Shown one piece after another: positions 26,899 through 37,348 of a DNA stretch of 64,000 bases (its first letter is position 1; the number at the start of each line of letters is the position of its first letter). Origin of the DNA: Strongyloides papillosus (Eukaryota; Nematoda; Chromadorea; Rhabditida; Strongyloididae); NCBI GenBank assembly GCA_005656395.1, contig SRSI01000048.1, positions 1,550,001 to 1,614,000 of the forward strand, written 5' to 3'. Under the pieces are notes generated by a model. It was not told the DNA's origin. It made no database searches and worked only from the letters and a program-made list of their open reading frames with translations. Both the position numbers and the translations under genes were made by a program.

Positions 26899-27953
26899 TT
26901 ATTTTGCCTTTGAAAATATTTTTCTTAAAGCAGTTGCAGCTTTTTTCCCTGCTTTAGTTATATCACTTACAAGCCCCTTTGCCTAAGAAAAAATTAAAAA
27001 TATTTTACTATGACTTACAGACTTTGCAAGAACTGATCTTTTCTCCCTGTTATCATCATAATTTGAAGCTAATTGTTTAGGATGCTTTCTTCTAAAAATC
27101 CTCCAACTTTACTTCTAATTGTTTTTGATAAACCATTTAATTTTCTTTTATTGTTTTCGTAAAAACTATTAAACCTATTTTTACTATTTTTGAACCAATT
27201 ATTTACTTTATTTTTGGTAGATCCAAATAAACTACCAACCTTACTTCTTAAATTTTTCTAGAAAAAAATAAAATAAAAAGTTTATTTACATACCAATCCA
27301 TTCATAAATCTATTTTTACCAACACTAGAATCTGAATCAACCTCAATTTCTTCAATTACAATTGGTTCAGATTCATCACTGGGTTCTACAATTTCTGGTA
27401 TTTCTGAAACAACTTGTGGTAAATCTTCGAATTGGTTAGTTTTTTCATTTATAACATTTCCATTATCAGAATCCGGACTAAGTTGCTCATAAACTTCGTC
27501 AACTTTTGGTTCTTCAGAATCTTCTAATGCTAACTTGTCAGATAAGTCTTCTTCTTTCTTACTATCAACCTGTAAATCAGAATCTGAATCATGTTCTCCA
27601 ACAACTTCCTCAGTTACTGAAATTTCTGGATCACCATATGATAAACTTTTAGTTAAATTGTCTTCTTCTTCATCATTAACTTCATCACTAGTTTTCTGAT
27701 CAAATTGTTCCACAGACTCTTCAGCACTTTTTTCTTCTGCAGTTTCTAGTGGTAATACCTCGCGTGAGTTTGTTTCCTCATTCTCATCTTTTTGCATCAA
27801 TCCATCTTCAATAGAAGAAACACCTTCAGATAAAACGGATTTTTCGGCAGAATGCGGAATTTCAAGAGATGAAGGATTTTCAGAGGAAGACTCTTGGAAA
27901 CTGTATTGAACAGCCAAAAGTATAAAAATTGTTAAATACTTTATAAAACGCAT
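26899..27953 (-). CDS. Secreted acidic prepro-protein with cationic C-terminal segment (paralogue B)
   Basis: Three exons on minus: 27294-27953, 27019-27257 and 26899-26982. The start MRFIKYLTIFILLAVQYSFQ is a signal peptide almost identical to that of the gene at 29284-29592. About 200 residues follow that are extremely rich in Glu, Asp and Ser. After the first intron the composition flips to Lys/Arg/Asn-rich, with a dibasic EKR site shortly before the last intron. The final 27 residues are Lys/Ala-rich and probably helical, with little acidic character. Exon 2 breaks at an A-run at about 27092-27098: one more base would restore the frame through to the last exon. I read this as a precursor whose acidic part balances a basic tail. 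Function unknown; an antimicrobial or membrane-active role is inference from composition. It has no cysteine framework. Confidence 0.55.
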
Positions 27954-29283
27954 TTAGTTGATACATTTTCGAGTCATATCTTCCTAATTTATACTTATGT
28001 ACGAGTATTTGTTGAAAAAAAAATTCATATTCAGAATGTAAATACTGTAATTTGAAGAAAAAACCAATTGACTTTTTAAAATTAATTACACTAGTATAAT
28101 GTTTAAATATAATTTTATTTGACCTAAATAAAAAACATAACTTTTATCCATATAAAAGTTTTATTTATATTGCTTTATTTTATTTAACAAACATTGTTGT
28201 CAAAATATTAGTAAATTAAAATATAAATTTAAAAATTTAATAATATATTTAAAAATTACATTGAACAACTTTATACATATTATTATCAAATAAAGTCATT
28301 TTGTTAGATTTTGGATAAAAACTATTTTTTAATTTTTTAGATAATTTTTTATGTTGTGCTTTATCTACTTTACATTTACTATCATTTTAATCTTTTTATA
28401 TTATCAATTTTAATGTTGACTACAATTGCATCAAATCCTATATTTAATCAATGAATTCTAAAAATGATAAGTACCGTATAAAGAGTTAAAATTTTTTTAT
28501 CGTTACACAAAACTTTGTTTAAATAAAATTTTTTCAATTCCAGTCTTTAAGAAAAGCAAAAATTATTATTTTACTAAATTTTATATTATTATTTTTTTAC
28601 ATTTTAGAAAATATTAAATATATAATTTTCCTAGCTTTTAAAAAAGCTGCATTTAAAAATGTTATTATTAAAGTAAAAATTAACAACCATCATAAACTTT
28701 TTAACTGTGTACTTAATAATTAAATAATTCTATTTAGTTACTCATGTAATTAAAAATTTAAATAAAGTTTTTATATTAGAAGATTTATTATTTCTTAAAA
28801 TGTTTTTTTTTAACTTTAAAGTTTGTCATATAATTACAATTATTGTATTTTTTATGTAAATAATGAAATTCACTTATTTTTTTGAACTTATATTGATTGG
28901 TGTAACAATTAGTGATAAAATATAAATAATAGCTATTTAGATGTACGTAAAAATTTAATTTGTTCAACTTTTAAATTTCCTTAAATTTGAAAATATTTAT
29001 ATAATGATGTACATAAATATGGTGTTAAATATTCCATTTTGCTATATTAACAGTAAAAACATAAAATCTAATGACTATAATTTATTTGAAAAACGATAAA
29101 ATACTAATATTTTACATAAGCATAATAAAATCATATATCTTATATTTAGTATTTTTAATTTATTTAAAACAAATTTCTTGACAAACGATTATATTATGCA
29201 TGGAATCTGATGTAAAACGGTAATATTCAATGTAAATCAATTCCGTGAAAGAATTATGAATGTAAAATATGTTAGAAACAATT
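27954..29283. other. AT-rich gap between paralogous secreted-protein genes
   Basis: No gene is visible. The sequence just upstream of both paralogues (27,954-28,030 and 29,593-29,650) has a similar arrangement of short TATA-like words, and the downstream parts (26,750-26,900 and 29,100-29,280) also share words such as a TTATATCATGTGTAGGATTTGA-like block versus its counterpart near 29,190. This supports a segmental duplication of the whole gene. Confidence 0.4.
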
Positions 29284-29592
29284 TTATAATAATTTACTTA
29301 ATACTTTAGTTCCAACTTTACCAGCAAATTTTTTTAGTGCCTTTCCACTCTAAAGAAAAATTAAAAGTACTCTAATATAACATACCATTTTTGAAAAAAG
29401 TCCTCTTTTTTTTCTAGAATCAGAACCTGTTGGTGACTGTTGTGTAGTATCAAAACCTCCAGATCTAGTAGAACATTCAGAAGAACCACAAAGAGTTGGT
29501 TCTACACTTGAAGGAGTGGGAATAATAGTATCTTGGAGACTGTATTGAACAGCCAAAAGTACAAAGATAGTAAAATATTTTATAAAATGCAT
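29284..29592 (-). CDS. Small secreted precursor with dibasic site and cationic amphipathic tail (paralogue A)
   Basis: Two exons on minus, 29386-29592 and 29284-29349, 90 residues; an in-frame ATG at 29610 would add six residues. Order of parts: signal peptide (MHFIKYFTIFVLLAVQYSLQ), a Ser/Thr/Pro-rich spacer with two cysteines (CGSSEC), the tetrabasic site RKKR, then a 27-residue tail split by the intron. The tail starts with Gly-Leu-Phe, has seven lysines and no acidic residue, and has hydrophobic residues spaced as in an amphipathic helix. Signal, spacer, furin-type site and cationic helix are the layout of many animal antimicrobial and cytolytic peptides. That is established for such families; activity of this product is inference. 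The paralogue at 26899-27953 shares the signal peptide but has a long acidic spacer. Confidence 0.62.
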
Positions 29593-30972
29593 TTTGAAGA
29601 TATTTTCCATTCTAAATCATTCCTTATTTTATACTAATTTTAGTATATCTTTTCAAATGAAAAAACAATTAAATATTTACAATATAAATATAATAATATA
29701 ACAATAAAAAGAAAATCTAATGATTTTTTATGAGTAATTGAATTACTCAAATCCATTTTTACCTTGTTTATCTTGTAAAATATAATTTCAATACATATAA
29801 AAGCGAATAATTTTTTAAGTTGAATTTTGATATAAATTTTCATAATGTAATGTATGTTAATAATATAGGATAAATATTTAATATAAATTACAATATCTTA
29901 ATTTTCAAGCTTTGCAAATATTTTTAAACAAACAATGTAAAAGTTTCCGAGAAAACTTTAAAAATCTTTATTTTATTATTTAAAGCTCATTTTGCTAGTT
30001 AATCGAACATTTTTTTAGAATTTTTTGCATCAAAAGTTTTTTCTCCCCTCTTTATTTCATTATTGAAAAGAGAAATTAAAAACATGTATGTTGATGATAT
30101 TCCTCGTCTTGAAACTTTGAAATAGATCTACAATGTTGACTTAAGTTAGAAAAATAGATGTTTACACACAATAGAAAATAATTTTTTTAAAAAATAAATA
30201 TTATTTCTATGGCTGATTGTTTAAAGAAAAATAAATGAATATGCTTCAAGTTCATAAATTCACGTTTTATTTGTTTTTTAGAATTTTCTTCAAGTTTTTT
30301 AGAATTTTTATGTCCAAAAATAAAAATTGCACGTGTTTGTACTATGATCACCTGATTTTTAATGTAACATTACATTTAGATAGTGTAAAATCAAAAACAT
30401 TGGATATGAGGATAAAAAGTTTTCCATGCAACTTAACTTTTGTTGATCTTTATTTAAAAAATTATTTATCTTCTTCCTCAATTATTTTGATTTTGTATAA
30501 TCTAGATGTAAAATTACATTAGAAATCGAATGAACATAGTGGAAACATTTTTTTTTTATTTTATACTCAAAAGTTGAAGAGGAAAAGGAATTTTAAAAAC
30601 AATAAAGTCGAAAATTTACAGACTTTAATGTCTGCTCAATTGTTTTCTACAGAAAATTACCCCTAAAGGCAATAATTATTTGAAAATTATTATTTTCTAG
30701 TGGTTTGTAAAAAAACATTTTTTCCAAGTTTGATTCACTAATGAAACCGTATTTAAAAGCTCCAAGTCAAATAAATTTGCCAACACACACTTAAAAATTA
30801 CAATAATTTGAATTTTCTAAAAAAAATTCAAATTTATCAATCATATAAAAATTAATTTACCCTATTTAATTCATTATATTACAATATCAAAAATTTAAAA
30901 TGCCAACGTGGAAAGGAAAAAAAAATTGAAAGTAAGTACAAATTTAAAAAAATATATTATTATCTTTTTTCA
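29593..30972. other. AT-rich spacer, no supported gene
   Basis: Open frames at 29640-29843 (minus) and 30235-30522 (plus) are AT-driven and show no motif, splice pattern or signal peptide I can defend. Nothing else stands out. Confidence 0.45.
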
Positions 30973-31240
30973 GAATTAGTGGCTAGACTTAAATTGAGTT
31001 GTGAAGCAAAGAAAAGTGAATCTGAGTTAAGAAAAAAAGCCGAGGAGATTTTCCTTGCTCAAACAAAGGAAAAAATAAAAAAAGGAGAGAGATAAAAAAA
31101 GAAAAGAAGAAGGAATGGGAAAGGAAAAAATGGAAAAAAATGAAGGAGATATAAAATTGATAGTGAAGGAACTTCTAAAATCTGGTTTAAGAGTTAATCT
31201 TTCTGGAGCTAGCAAAATTACTGTAATAAATATAAAGTAA
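30973..31240 (+). pseudogene. Lys/Glu-rich gene fragment, unrecognised
   Basis: A TTTTTTCAG acceptor at about 30,973 precedes coding-like text rich in Lys and Glu: SCEAKKSESELRKKAEEIF, then LAQTKEKIKKGE. After one frame change near 31,095 it continues as DIKLIVKELLKSGLRVNLSG and ASKITVINIK before a stop at 31238-31240. The first part looks like a coiled coil. There is no start codon and no upstream exon, so I take it as the 3' end of a duplicated gene. Parent gene unknown. Confidence 0.35.
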
Positions 31241-32750
31241 TGATGTTTTTTTATAGTAAGAAAAACTTTTTTTTTAAATTTTTCGTTTAATTTTTAATAA
31301 ATTGCTGAAGACCATTTTTTCTGATGGCTATGTTTAATCTTCCAACGCATTCCATTAAAATATTGTTACCAAAAAAATGGTCACCACTCTTTGGTCTACA
31401 ATTAAGCCAATTATTAATCATTCCCAATATGATAATGTTTCCACACTCTTCTGGACTTGAATTTAAAATAACATTAAATACACTTTATTTTCTTACCTTT
31501 GGGGAAATTTATCTTCTGTACAAAATTATAATAAGAAGGTGTACAAAAAGGCTGTTTTTTTGAAAAATTGGCCAACTCTAGTCACAAATGTCTCAAACCG
31601 ATCAGCTCTCTAAAGTCAGAAAATAGCATATCTTTTGACAATTTATTTATAAAAATCGGTTAGGTTTAAGAAGAGTTATGGCGAAGACAAATTTTTAATC
31701 TTATTTTTTTATTATGGAAATCACTAGTTAATAACATTCAGTATTCATTATATATAGAGAGAGGAGAATGAGCTCGAAAAATAATTTTTAATAAAATTTT
31801 ACTGAAAATATACATACCTAATAATAGTAGATTTCAATATGTAATATCAGACAATTCAAGGTCCCATTCATGAGATTCATCCATTTAAGTAAGAATAATT
31901 ATAAAATTTCGTACCCTTAAACCATTCTTAAAAGTAATCCTATACTCTGAAATTTCACCAGTGAGTGTAGTTTCTTATGATTTTTACGTAAGAACAATAA
32001 AAAATGGCAGTCAGTGTGACAATTGTGAAATCTGATTTGAAGTGTTCTACAAAATGCTGTTTTTTACTCCAAATTTTGGAAATTTAAGAGGACACATCTT
32101 TGTTCGAAAAAATAAATCGAAAAAACAACCTCAAATTTCTTACACAGAAAAAAAAAACGTGCATTTTCCGTCCTCTAAAAATTTGAATAATAATGAACAG
32201 TTCATTTTTCGTCCACTGAATTTTTTATATTCATTTTTTATTCAATTTTTTTGACGCATAATTTGTTGTTAAATGTTGTCGCACATTATCATCTCCTGCG
32301 AATTTTTTTAAGAGTAACTTATTTTAACATTCTTAAGATAAACATGATACTTTTTCTGTATAATTTTTTTAATGTAGGTGTATAATTAATAATTTTTTTA
32401 TAGTACATTCTACATTGCTCAAGTTCTGTTGTTTTTAAAGGTTGGTTTAAAATGTTGGTCAATTAATTCTGAAACATGTATAGTTTTTTAATATTTTTTT
32501 TATAAATACTACAATAATTATTTAATTATACAAAGTTGAACTACCAGATTATTAGAATCTAACATTCGATGTTTTAAAATGAATTAAATGAAACTTTTAA
32601 TGAGAGTTGGCAAAAATAATACAATTATATTATATGATATAAAATATTTAGATTTATAAATGAGAATAAAAATTGTTTTACACTATTTTCAAAAATTAAA
32701 TTTAATCAAATTATTTTGAAATAATAAAGCTTTATCTATGTTTTTATGCA
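31241..32750. repeat. Dispersed repeat block in the spacer
   Basis: Contains the inverted, diverged counterpart (about 31,760-32,130) of the repeat at 26,090-26,470, followed at about 32,133-32,175 by an element-like terminus (ACACAG, A-run, then CGTGCATTTTCCGTCC). A similar terminus lies inverted at about 42,020-42,050. ORFs at 31324-31563 and 32042-32254 fall in this repeat DNA and are not supported as genes. Confidence 0.5.
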
Positions 32751-33005
32751 ATGACACATGTTTCAAAATTCGTTCTATCTGATGCCTTCATAATAGATAG
32801 TGTAACGGAAAATAAAATAAATGAATTTGATTTTGTTGCTTTTAAAAATACTGATGAAAGTAAAGTTTTAATTATTTTAAATAAGAATGAAGGAGATTTA
32901 AACATTAAAATTAATTCTATAAATTCTAATGCTGTGAATATTGGAATTGTTAGAGTAGAAAAATATTCATTTAAGGCAATTGTTGATATTTTAAAGACCA
33001 GATAA
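32751..33005 (+). pseudogene. Fragment resembling the C-terminal domain of a GH30 glucosylceramidase
   Basis: An 84-residue ORF with no upstream exon. The segment HVSKFVLSDAFIIDSVT followed by FDFVAFKNTDESKVLIILNK and ending in a YSFKAIVDI strand resembles the C-terminal beta-sandwich of lysosomal glucocerebrosidase (a 'SKF', then 'VAF.N.D.S.VVI.LN', then a 'hydrophobic-S-hydrophobic' final strand). All catalytic parts are absent, so it can only be a fragment. The assignment rests on pattern similarity in a short piece and could be wrong. The piece SDAFIIDSVT also resembles SDSFIIDSVT in the ORFs at 22553-22864 and 45273-45584. Confidence 0.42.
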
Positions 33006-33532
33006 TTTCATTTTTTTATAGTTTGTGATATTTACTTTAAACTTCTTTATTATTAATATTGTTTTCTATGTATCCCTTTTTATTGTGAAATAAAATATAT
33101 AATTATTTATCATTATGGTATTGAATTTTAATTTTATAAAATAAAAAAACATTAGACTTTCTCAATAAATTTTTAAATAGACACATAGCAAAACTTTTTT
33201 TAATGATCACATTTAAAACACTTCACCTTCTCATTAAATTTTTAAAAGTACATAGGAAACATTTTATGGTATCTATGTGATTAGAGTAACAAAAACTTTG
33301 TACCGTTTTTAACATATCGCGGTTTTTTTACCACATTTTGGTATCATATAAAAAAACAGAGACATCATACAAAAAAAAGTTAATTGACAAAAGATTTTTT
33401 ATTGTATACTTTTTATTTCTTATACCGCTAATTTCATTTTATTTTAAAACATCTATTGAATCGCTGTGCGGAAAATTTTTTTTTAATTACTGAAGATTTT
33501 ATTATTTTTTATTAACATTTAATTACTTTCAG
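33006..33532. other. AT-rich gap between gene fragments
   Basis: No gene found. The right end (TTACTTTCAG, 33523-33532) is a good 3' splice site leading into the helicase fragment, so part of this stretch may be intron left by the duplication. Confidence 0.4.
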
Positions 33533-34491
33533 AATTTATCGTTCGGATATCATTGGAGCAAAAAAATCTGAAGATACTCCCCCACCAACAACTGTGGAAG
33601 ATGCAGAAGGAGGAAACAAAAATTATATTCATAGTTTTTCATCTAACCAAAGAGCTCCAGGAGGTAATTTTAAATTATTTAATCTATTTTGATATTTTAT
33701 TTACAGGTAACATTTTTCAAAGACCTATGGGTACAGCAATAGTTCGTGGCAATGTCAGTAAAGTTTCTTTCAATGTAAGACAACCACTAACTTTAGCTCC
33801 AAATAATACCATGCATCGTACGGGTTATAGAACTTCTCCTCAACCTTCCTCAAATGCAAAACAAAACACCATGAGAAGTTTAGAAAGAATGCCAAATAGA
33901 CTTTCAAGAAGTAATTTTAAAAATGGATTTAAAAACACCTCTGATGAAAATTATAATCCTATTGACCGTCCATGTGACGTTATTTTTGAGGAAGATAGAA
34001 AATTGGCCGTGGACTATAGCCATCCTGAAGAGATTGACGATGAGATTATTGTCAGTGGAGCAGGCAATGTGCCTAAATGTTATAAAACATGGGAAGAGGC
34101 CAACTTTCACCCAGCTTTGCAAAATACAATAAAAAATTCTGGACATGCAAAACCAAGAAAAATTCAGGCCTTTGCAATCCCCATAATTGCAAATGATTTT
34201 GATTTAATCTGTCAATCTGAAGCTGCTTCTGGAAAAACAGGAGCATACTTGTTACCGATAATTGATGAAATGTTAAAAAGTGAGTGGAAATCGAAAAATA
34301 AACCAAAAACGCCATATGCTATGATAATCGCTCCAACACGTGAATTGGTCATTCAAATTAGTGAGTATGGAAGAAAATTGTGTGAAGGAACAAAACTTTG
34401 CTGTACAATGTTGTATGGTCAAAAAACAAAAGATTTTTTCAAACACATAAAATCAAATCCTTCGTCTACTATACATATGATGAGGGTTTAA
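33533..34491 (+). pseudogene. Truncated DEAD-box RNA helicase (DDX3/Vasa-type), N-terminal half
   Basis: Exon 33533-33663 begins at a splice acceptor without a start codon and reads SDIIGAKKSEDTPPPTTVED; exon 33707-34491 follows. The Q motif is KPRKIQAFAIPII, motif I is SEAASGKTGA in place of the usual AQTGSGKT, and motif Ia is APTRELVIQI. After GRKLCEG and a short stretch the frame ends at 34491, before the DEAD box, SAT and all of RecA domain 2. The upstream low-complexity region (residues before 'YKTWEEANFHP') fits DDX3/Vasa-class proteins. Both ends are missing, so the product could not be an active helicase. I infer a duplicated gene fragment; the intact parent should be elsewhere in the genome. 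Confidence 0.75.
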
Positions 34492-35608
34492 ATAATATAT
34501 ATATTTTTAATAATTTGATAGTACTTTTATTGTTGTTTACATGAGCAAAAAAATTAAAAATAATTAATTTTTTAGGTTTAAAAGATTAATGGAACAAATA
34601 ACAAAATACTATGATTGTTTCTCAAAATAAAACACATAAAACTAAACAAAAAATGTATTCAATAATAAAGAAAAAAAATCCTCAAAATCATAAGAAATGT
34701 TAATTTTTTTCTTACAAAAACGCATTATTTCTATATTTAACAAGTATTATTTTATTGAAAAAATACAATGTTTTAATAATCAAAATAATGATAAATAGCA
34801 TATAAAATACATACAATTCTCTTTTATTTGTTATGTATAATTTAAAAAAATTGAATACTAAAATTTACAAAAAGCATAACGTTTTTTTGTTTTTACATAT
34901 TATAATAAAAAACGAAGGAATAAATAGTAAAAAAATATAAGTGGTTTGGCTAATAGATTTATTTTATTGGCGAACACACATAAAAAAATAAAACGGCACA
35001 ATACAAAAAAACTATAAAGTAATTAACACATAGACAATTATTGAAGAATTATGATGACTTACCCAAGGTCGGCTCCTTGGTTCCTATAACAGCCAGAGAA
35101 TGACCGAAAAGGTGAAACATCATCTATTTATACTATAAAAAACAATGACATAGGAACGCGTCATCTTTTACTAAATATTTTATGATTATTTGACAGGTAA
35201 CCCTTCGTTTTAAAAAATAAAAATTTACCTTTTTTTCTTCAAAACATGGAATTTTATTTAATCAAAGTAACCAACGCAGTTGATAAATTCAATGAAATGT
35301 ACTGTTATTAAAGAATATTATAATTTCTAGAAAAGTTTTTATGACGTAAATAGAAGTTGGGTAAGAATATTTAGTATAATTGATTATTATATAGCTAATC
35401 AGGATAAAATAAATTCTTTTAAATGACAAGACAATTGGAGTAATCCAGATATGGTAAGTTTTATATCTCAAGAAATAGCTTTTTAATTTTATTTTTTACT
35501 AATTAAATATAACTGAAGTTGTGAAAAATAAACAAACATATTCTCTGAAAGTTGTCTATCGTCCAGTTAAGTTTAAAGATTTTTAAGTTTTAAGTAAAAA
35601 TTTTTTAG
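34492..35608. other. AT-rich gap with one GC-richer hairpin block
   Basis: Mostly AT-rich, without a recognisable gene. The block 35,050-35,125 is clearly GC-richer than its surroundings and contains a CCAAGG...CCTTGG hairpin. Read on minus it could be a short first exon (starting ATGATG, ending in a GTAAGT donor). See findings. Confidence 0.4.
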
Positions 35609-36046
35609 AATGTACAAATGCCATTTGAGTATTGTGAGTATAGTAGAAAAAATTATTCTATACAATCAATTCAAACGCTTTTAAAAGATGTAGAAGGAAT
35701 TGTGATAACAGATAATGATGTACCTGAGAAAAATAGGCATCATAAATATGGAGGTATAAGAATTAAGTGTTGCTGTGGATGAACCAAAAACAGTTATGCT
35801 TAGAGAGCTTCTGGAGAATCAAATAAATAAAAAACAACTGTTAAAAATCTTAGTACTTATAAAATTGATTTTAAAGTAGCAATAAAATTCTTTTCATCCA
35901 AGTTAGTCTGTTTTAGTAGTGTAACAGGAGCCGATAAAATTGCTATTCAGGGAGATGTTGTTGATGAGTTATATGATGTTATTCCAGGCAAATGGCTCTA
36001 CATCACTGAAGATGACACAGATGAAATCGAAGATAAAAAAAAGTAA
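35609..36046 (+). pseudogene. Density-regulated protein (DENR) fragment, frameshifted
   Basis: DENR with MCT-1 promotes translation re-initiation and recycling of 40S subunits. After a TTTTTTAG acceptor the text reads MPFEYCEYS, matching the N-terminal cysteine region of DENR where PPEYCEY is usual. The middle is disrupted by several frame changes between about 35,755 and 35,870. The C-terminal SUI1 domain is readable: TYKIDFKVAIKFFSSKLVC, SSVTGADKIAIQGDVVDEL, YDVIPGKWLYITEDD, and an acidic end. The 'SVTG.D.I.IQGD' core is diagnostic of DENR. The N-terminal exon is not found, and several of the expected cysteines are not visible. Among other truncated gene pieces in the spacer, I favour a true pseudogene, but base errors cannot be excluded. 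Confidence 0.8.
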
Positions 36047-36151
36047 AATCTTTAATTCTATTTGTGATACATTCGTCTGTTAAAATATATATAACCTTAC
36101 TACATTATTTTAAGTCAAAAAAATACATTTATTGAAGATTAAAAGAAAATA

Positions 36152-36298
36152 ATAGTAAGAATTTTGAGAGAATTGAAAACAAAAATTAAGTCAAACAAAA
36201 AAGTAGACTTTTTTGATTTTGAGGGCCAAGAAACTAGTGAAGATATTAAAATGACCGAGTGTGATGAAAGTAAAACTTTACAAATTTTGGGAATGGTA
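36152..36298 (+). other. Coding-like fragment, unrecognised
   Basis: A short open stretch reads RELKTKIKSNKKVDFFDFEG then QETSEDIKMTECDESKTLQI, followed by a GTAGAG that might be a donor. Its mixed hydrophilic composition differs from the AT-driven ORFs around it. It lies 106 bp after the DENR fragment on the same strand. No family recognised, and it may be part of the same duplicated segment. Confidence 0.25.
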
Positions 36299-36391
36299 GA
36301 GTATCTCTTTATTGTTAAAAATAATTATATTTTTATTTATTTTATCATTGGTTTTTTGTCTATATAATAAGTTTGTTAATAAATATACTTA

Positions 36392-37341
36392 TACACAGAA
36401 AAAAAGTGGGAAGCATTTTTTTGTAAAATGTAATGAATTTTTCCCACCTAACAAAATTTGAATTTTCTAATTTGCGAATAATTTTAACGCAATTATATCG
36501 TACATAAAAATTAAACAATAATTAAGCAGTTATTAAAATAAGTTTCTATTTTTTATTATATTATTGTTATTTTAAAATTTAGATTTTCTTCTACAATACC
36601 TTTTTAAATATAAGATTAGAATTTAATTTTATGTAAGATTACATATGCTTTCATAAAGAGCTTTCTTTAACATATCACAATATTTTTGTTAATAAGTTTA
36701 AGTAGTTTGAATTATTATAAATTTTACTTTTTTATGAAGTTACACTCTTCTGAAGGCGGAAATTTTTTTGGTACTTTAAAGGTCTCATTTAAAAATCAAA
36801 TCTATGAAAAGTCATAAAATTATATGGATTTTTATCTATAGTAAAAAATATCTTCTACATATTTAAAGTTAATATATGAACAAGTACTAAAATAATATTT
36901 TTAATTATTAATGCTTTGTGTGGTTAAATAATAATTTTTAGCTTTTTGTTATTATTATTATAAATTTTTATATTTATTGTTACTAGTAAATTGTTTAAGA
37001 TAATGATTTTTGTTAAAACTTAACAACTTTACACGAAATTGAGTTTTAACAACGTATTTCATGTATATTAGAAAAAAAAAACTAGATCCTAAGATTAGAA
37101 TTATATTAAAAACATTAAGATTAAATAAAAGTTACATTATTTAAAATATAAAACAATTATAATTTTGTAAAAAAAACAGCAAAGTTTTGCGACAACCTCA
37201 TATTTTTCATCATTTAAAACATTTTTGCTGTCGCTTGATAATTTTAAAATTTGAATAAATGTTGGTTTTTTTAACAGGTGAGAATTTTTATTGCATTTTA
37301 TGTAATAATGTCAAAATTTTTCCCATTTTTTTCTGTGTGTA
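36392..37341. mobile_element. Non-autonomous terminal-inverted-repeat element (MITE-like)
   Basis: About 950 bp. The left end reads ACACAGAAAAAAAGTGGGAA and the right end is its approximate reverse complement, TTCCCATTTTTTTCTGTGTG. Both ends continue with similar inner words (CATTTTATGTAATAATG-like). No transposase ORF lies inside. The right-end 160 bp have a diverged relative at about 45,838-45,993, sharing TGCGACAACCT and ATTTTAAAATTTGAAT-like words and the same TTTTTTGTGTGTA end. This supports a dispersed family. Confidence 0.65.
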
Positions 37342-37348
37342 CTTAAAT

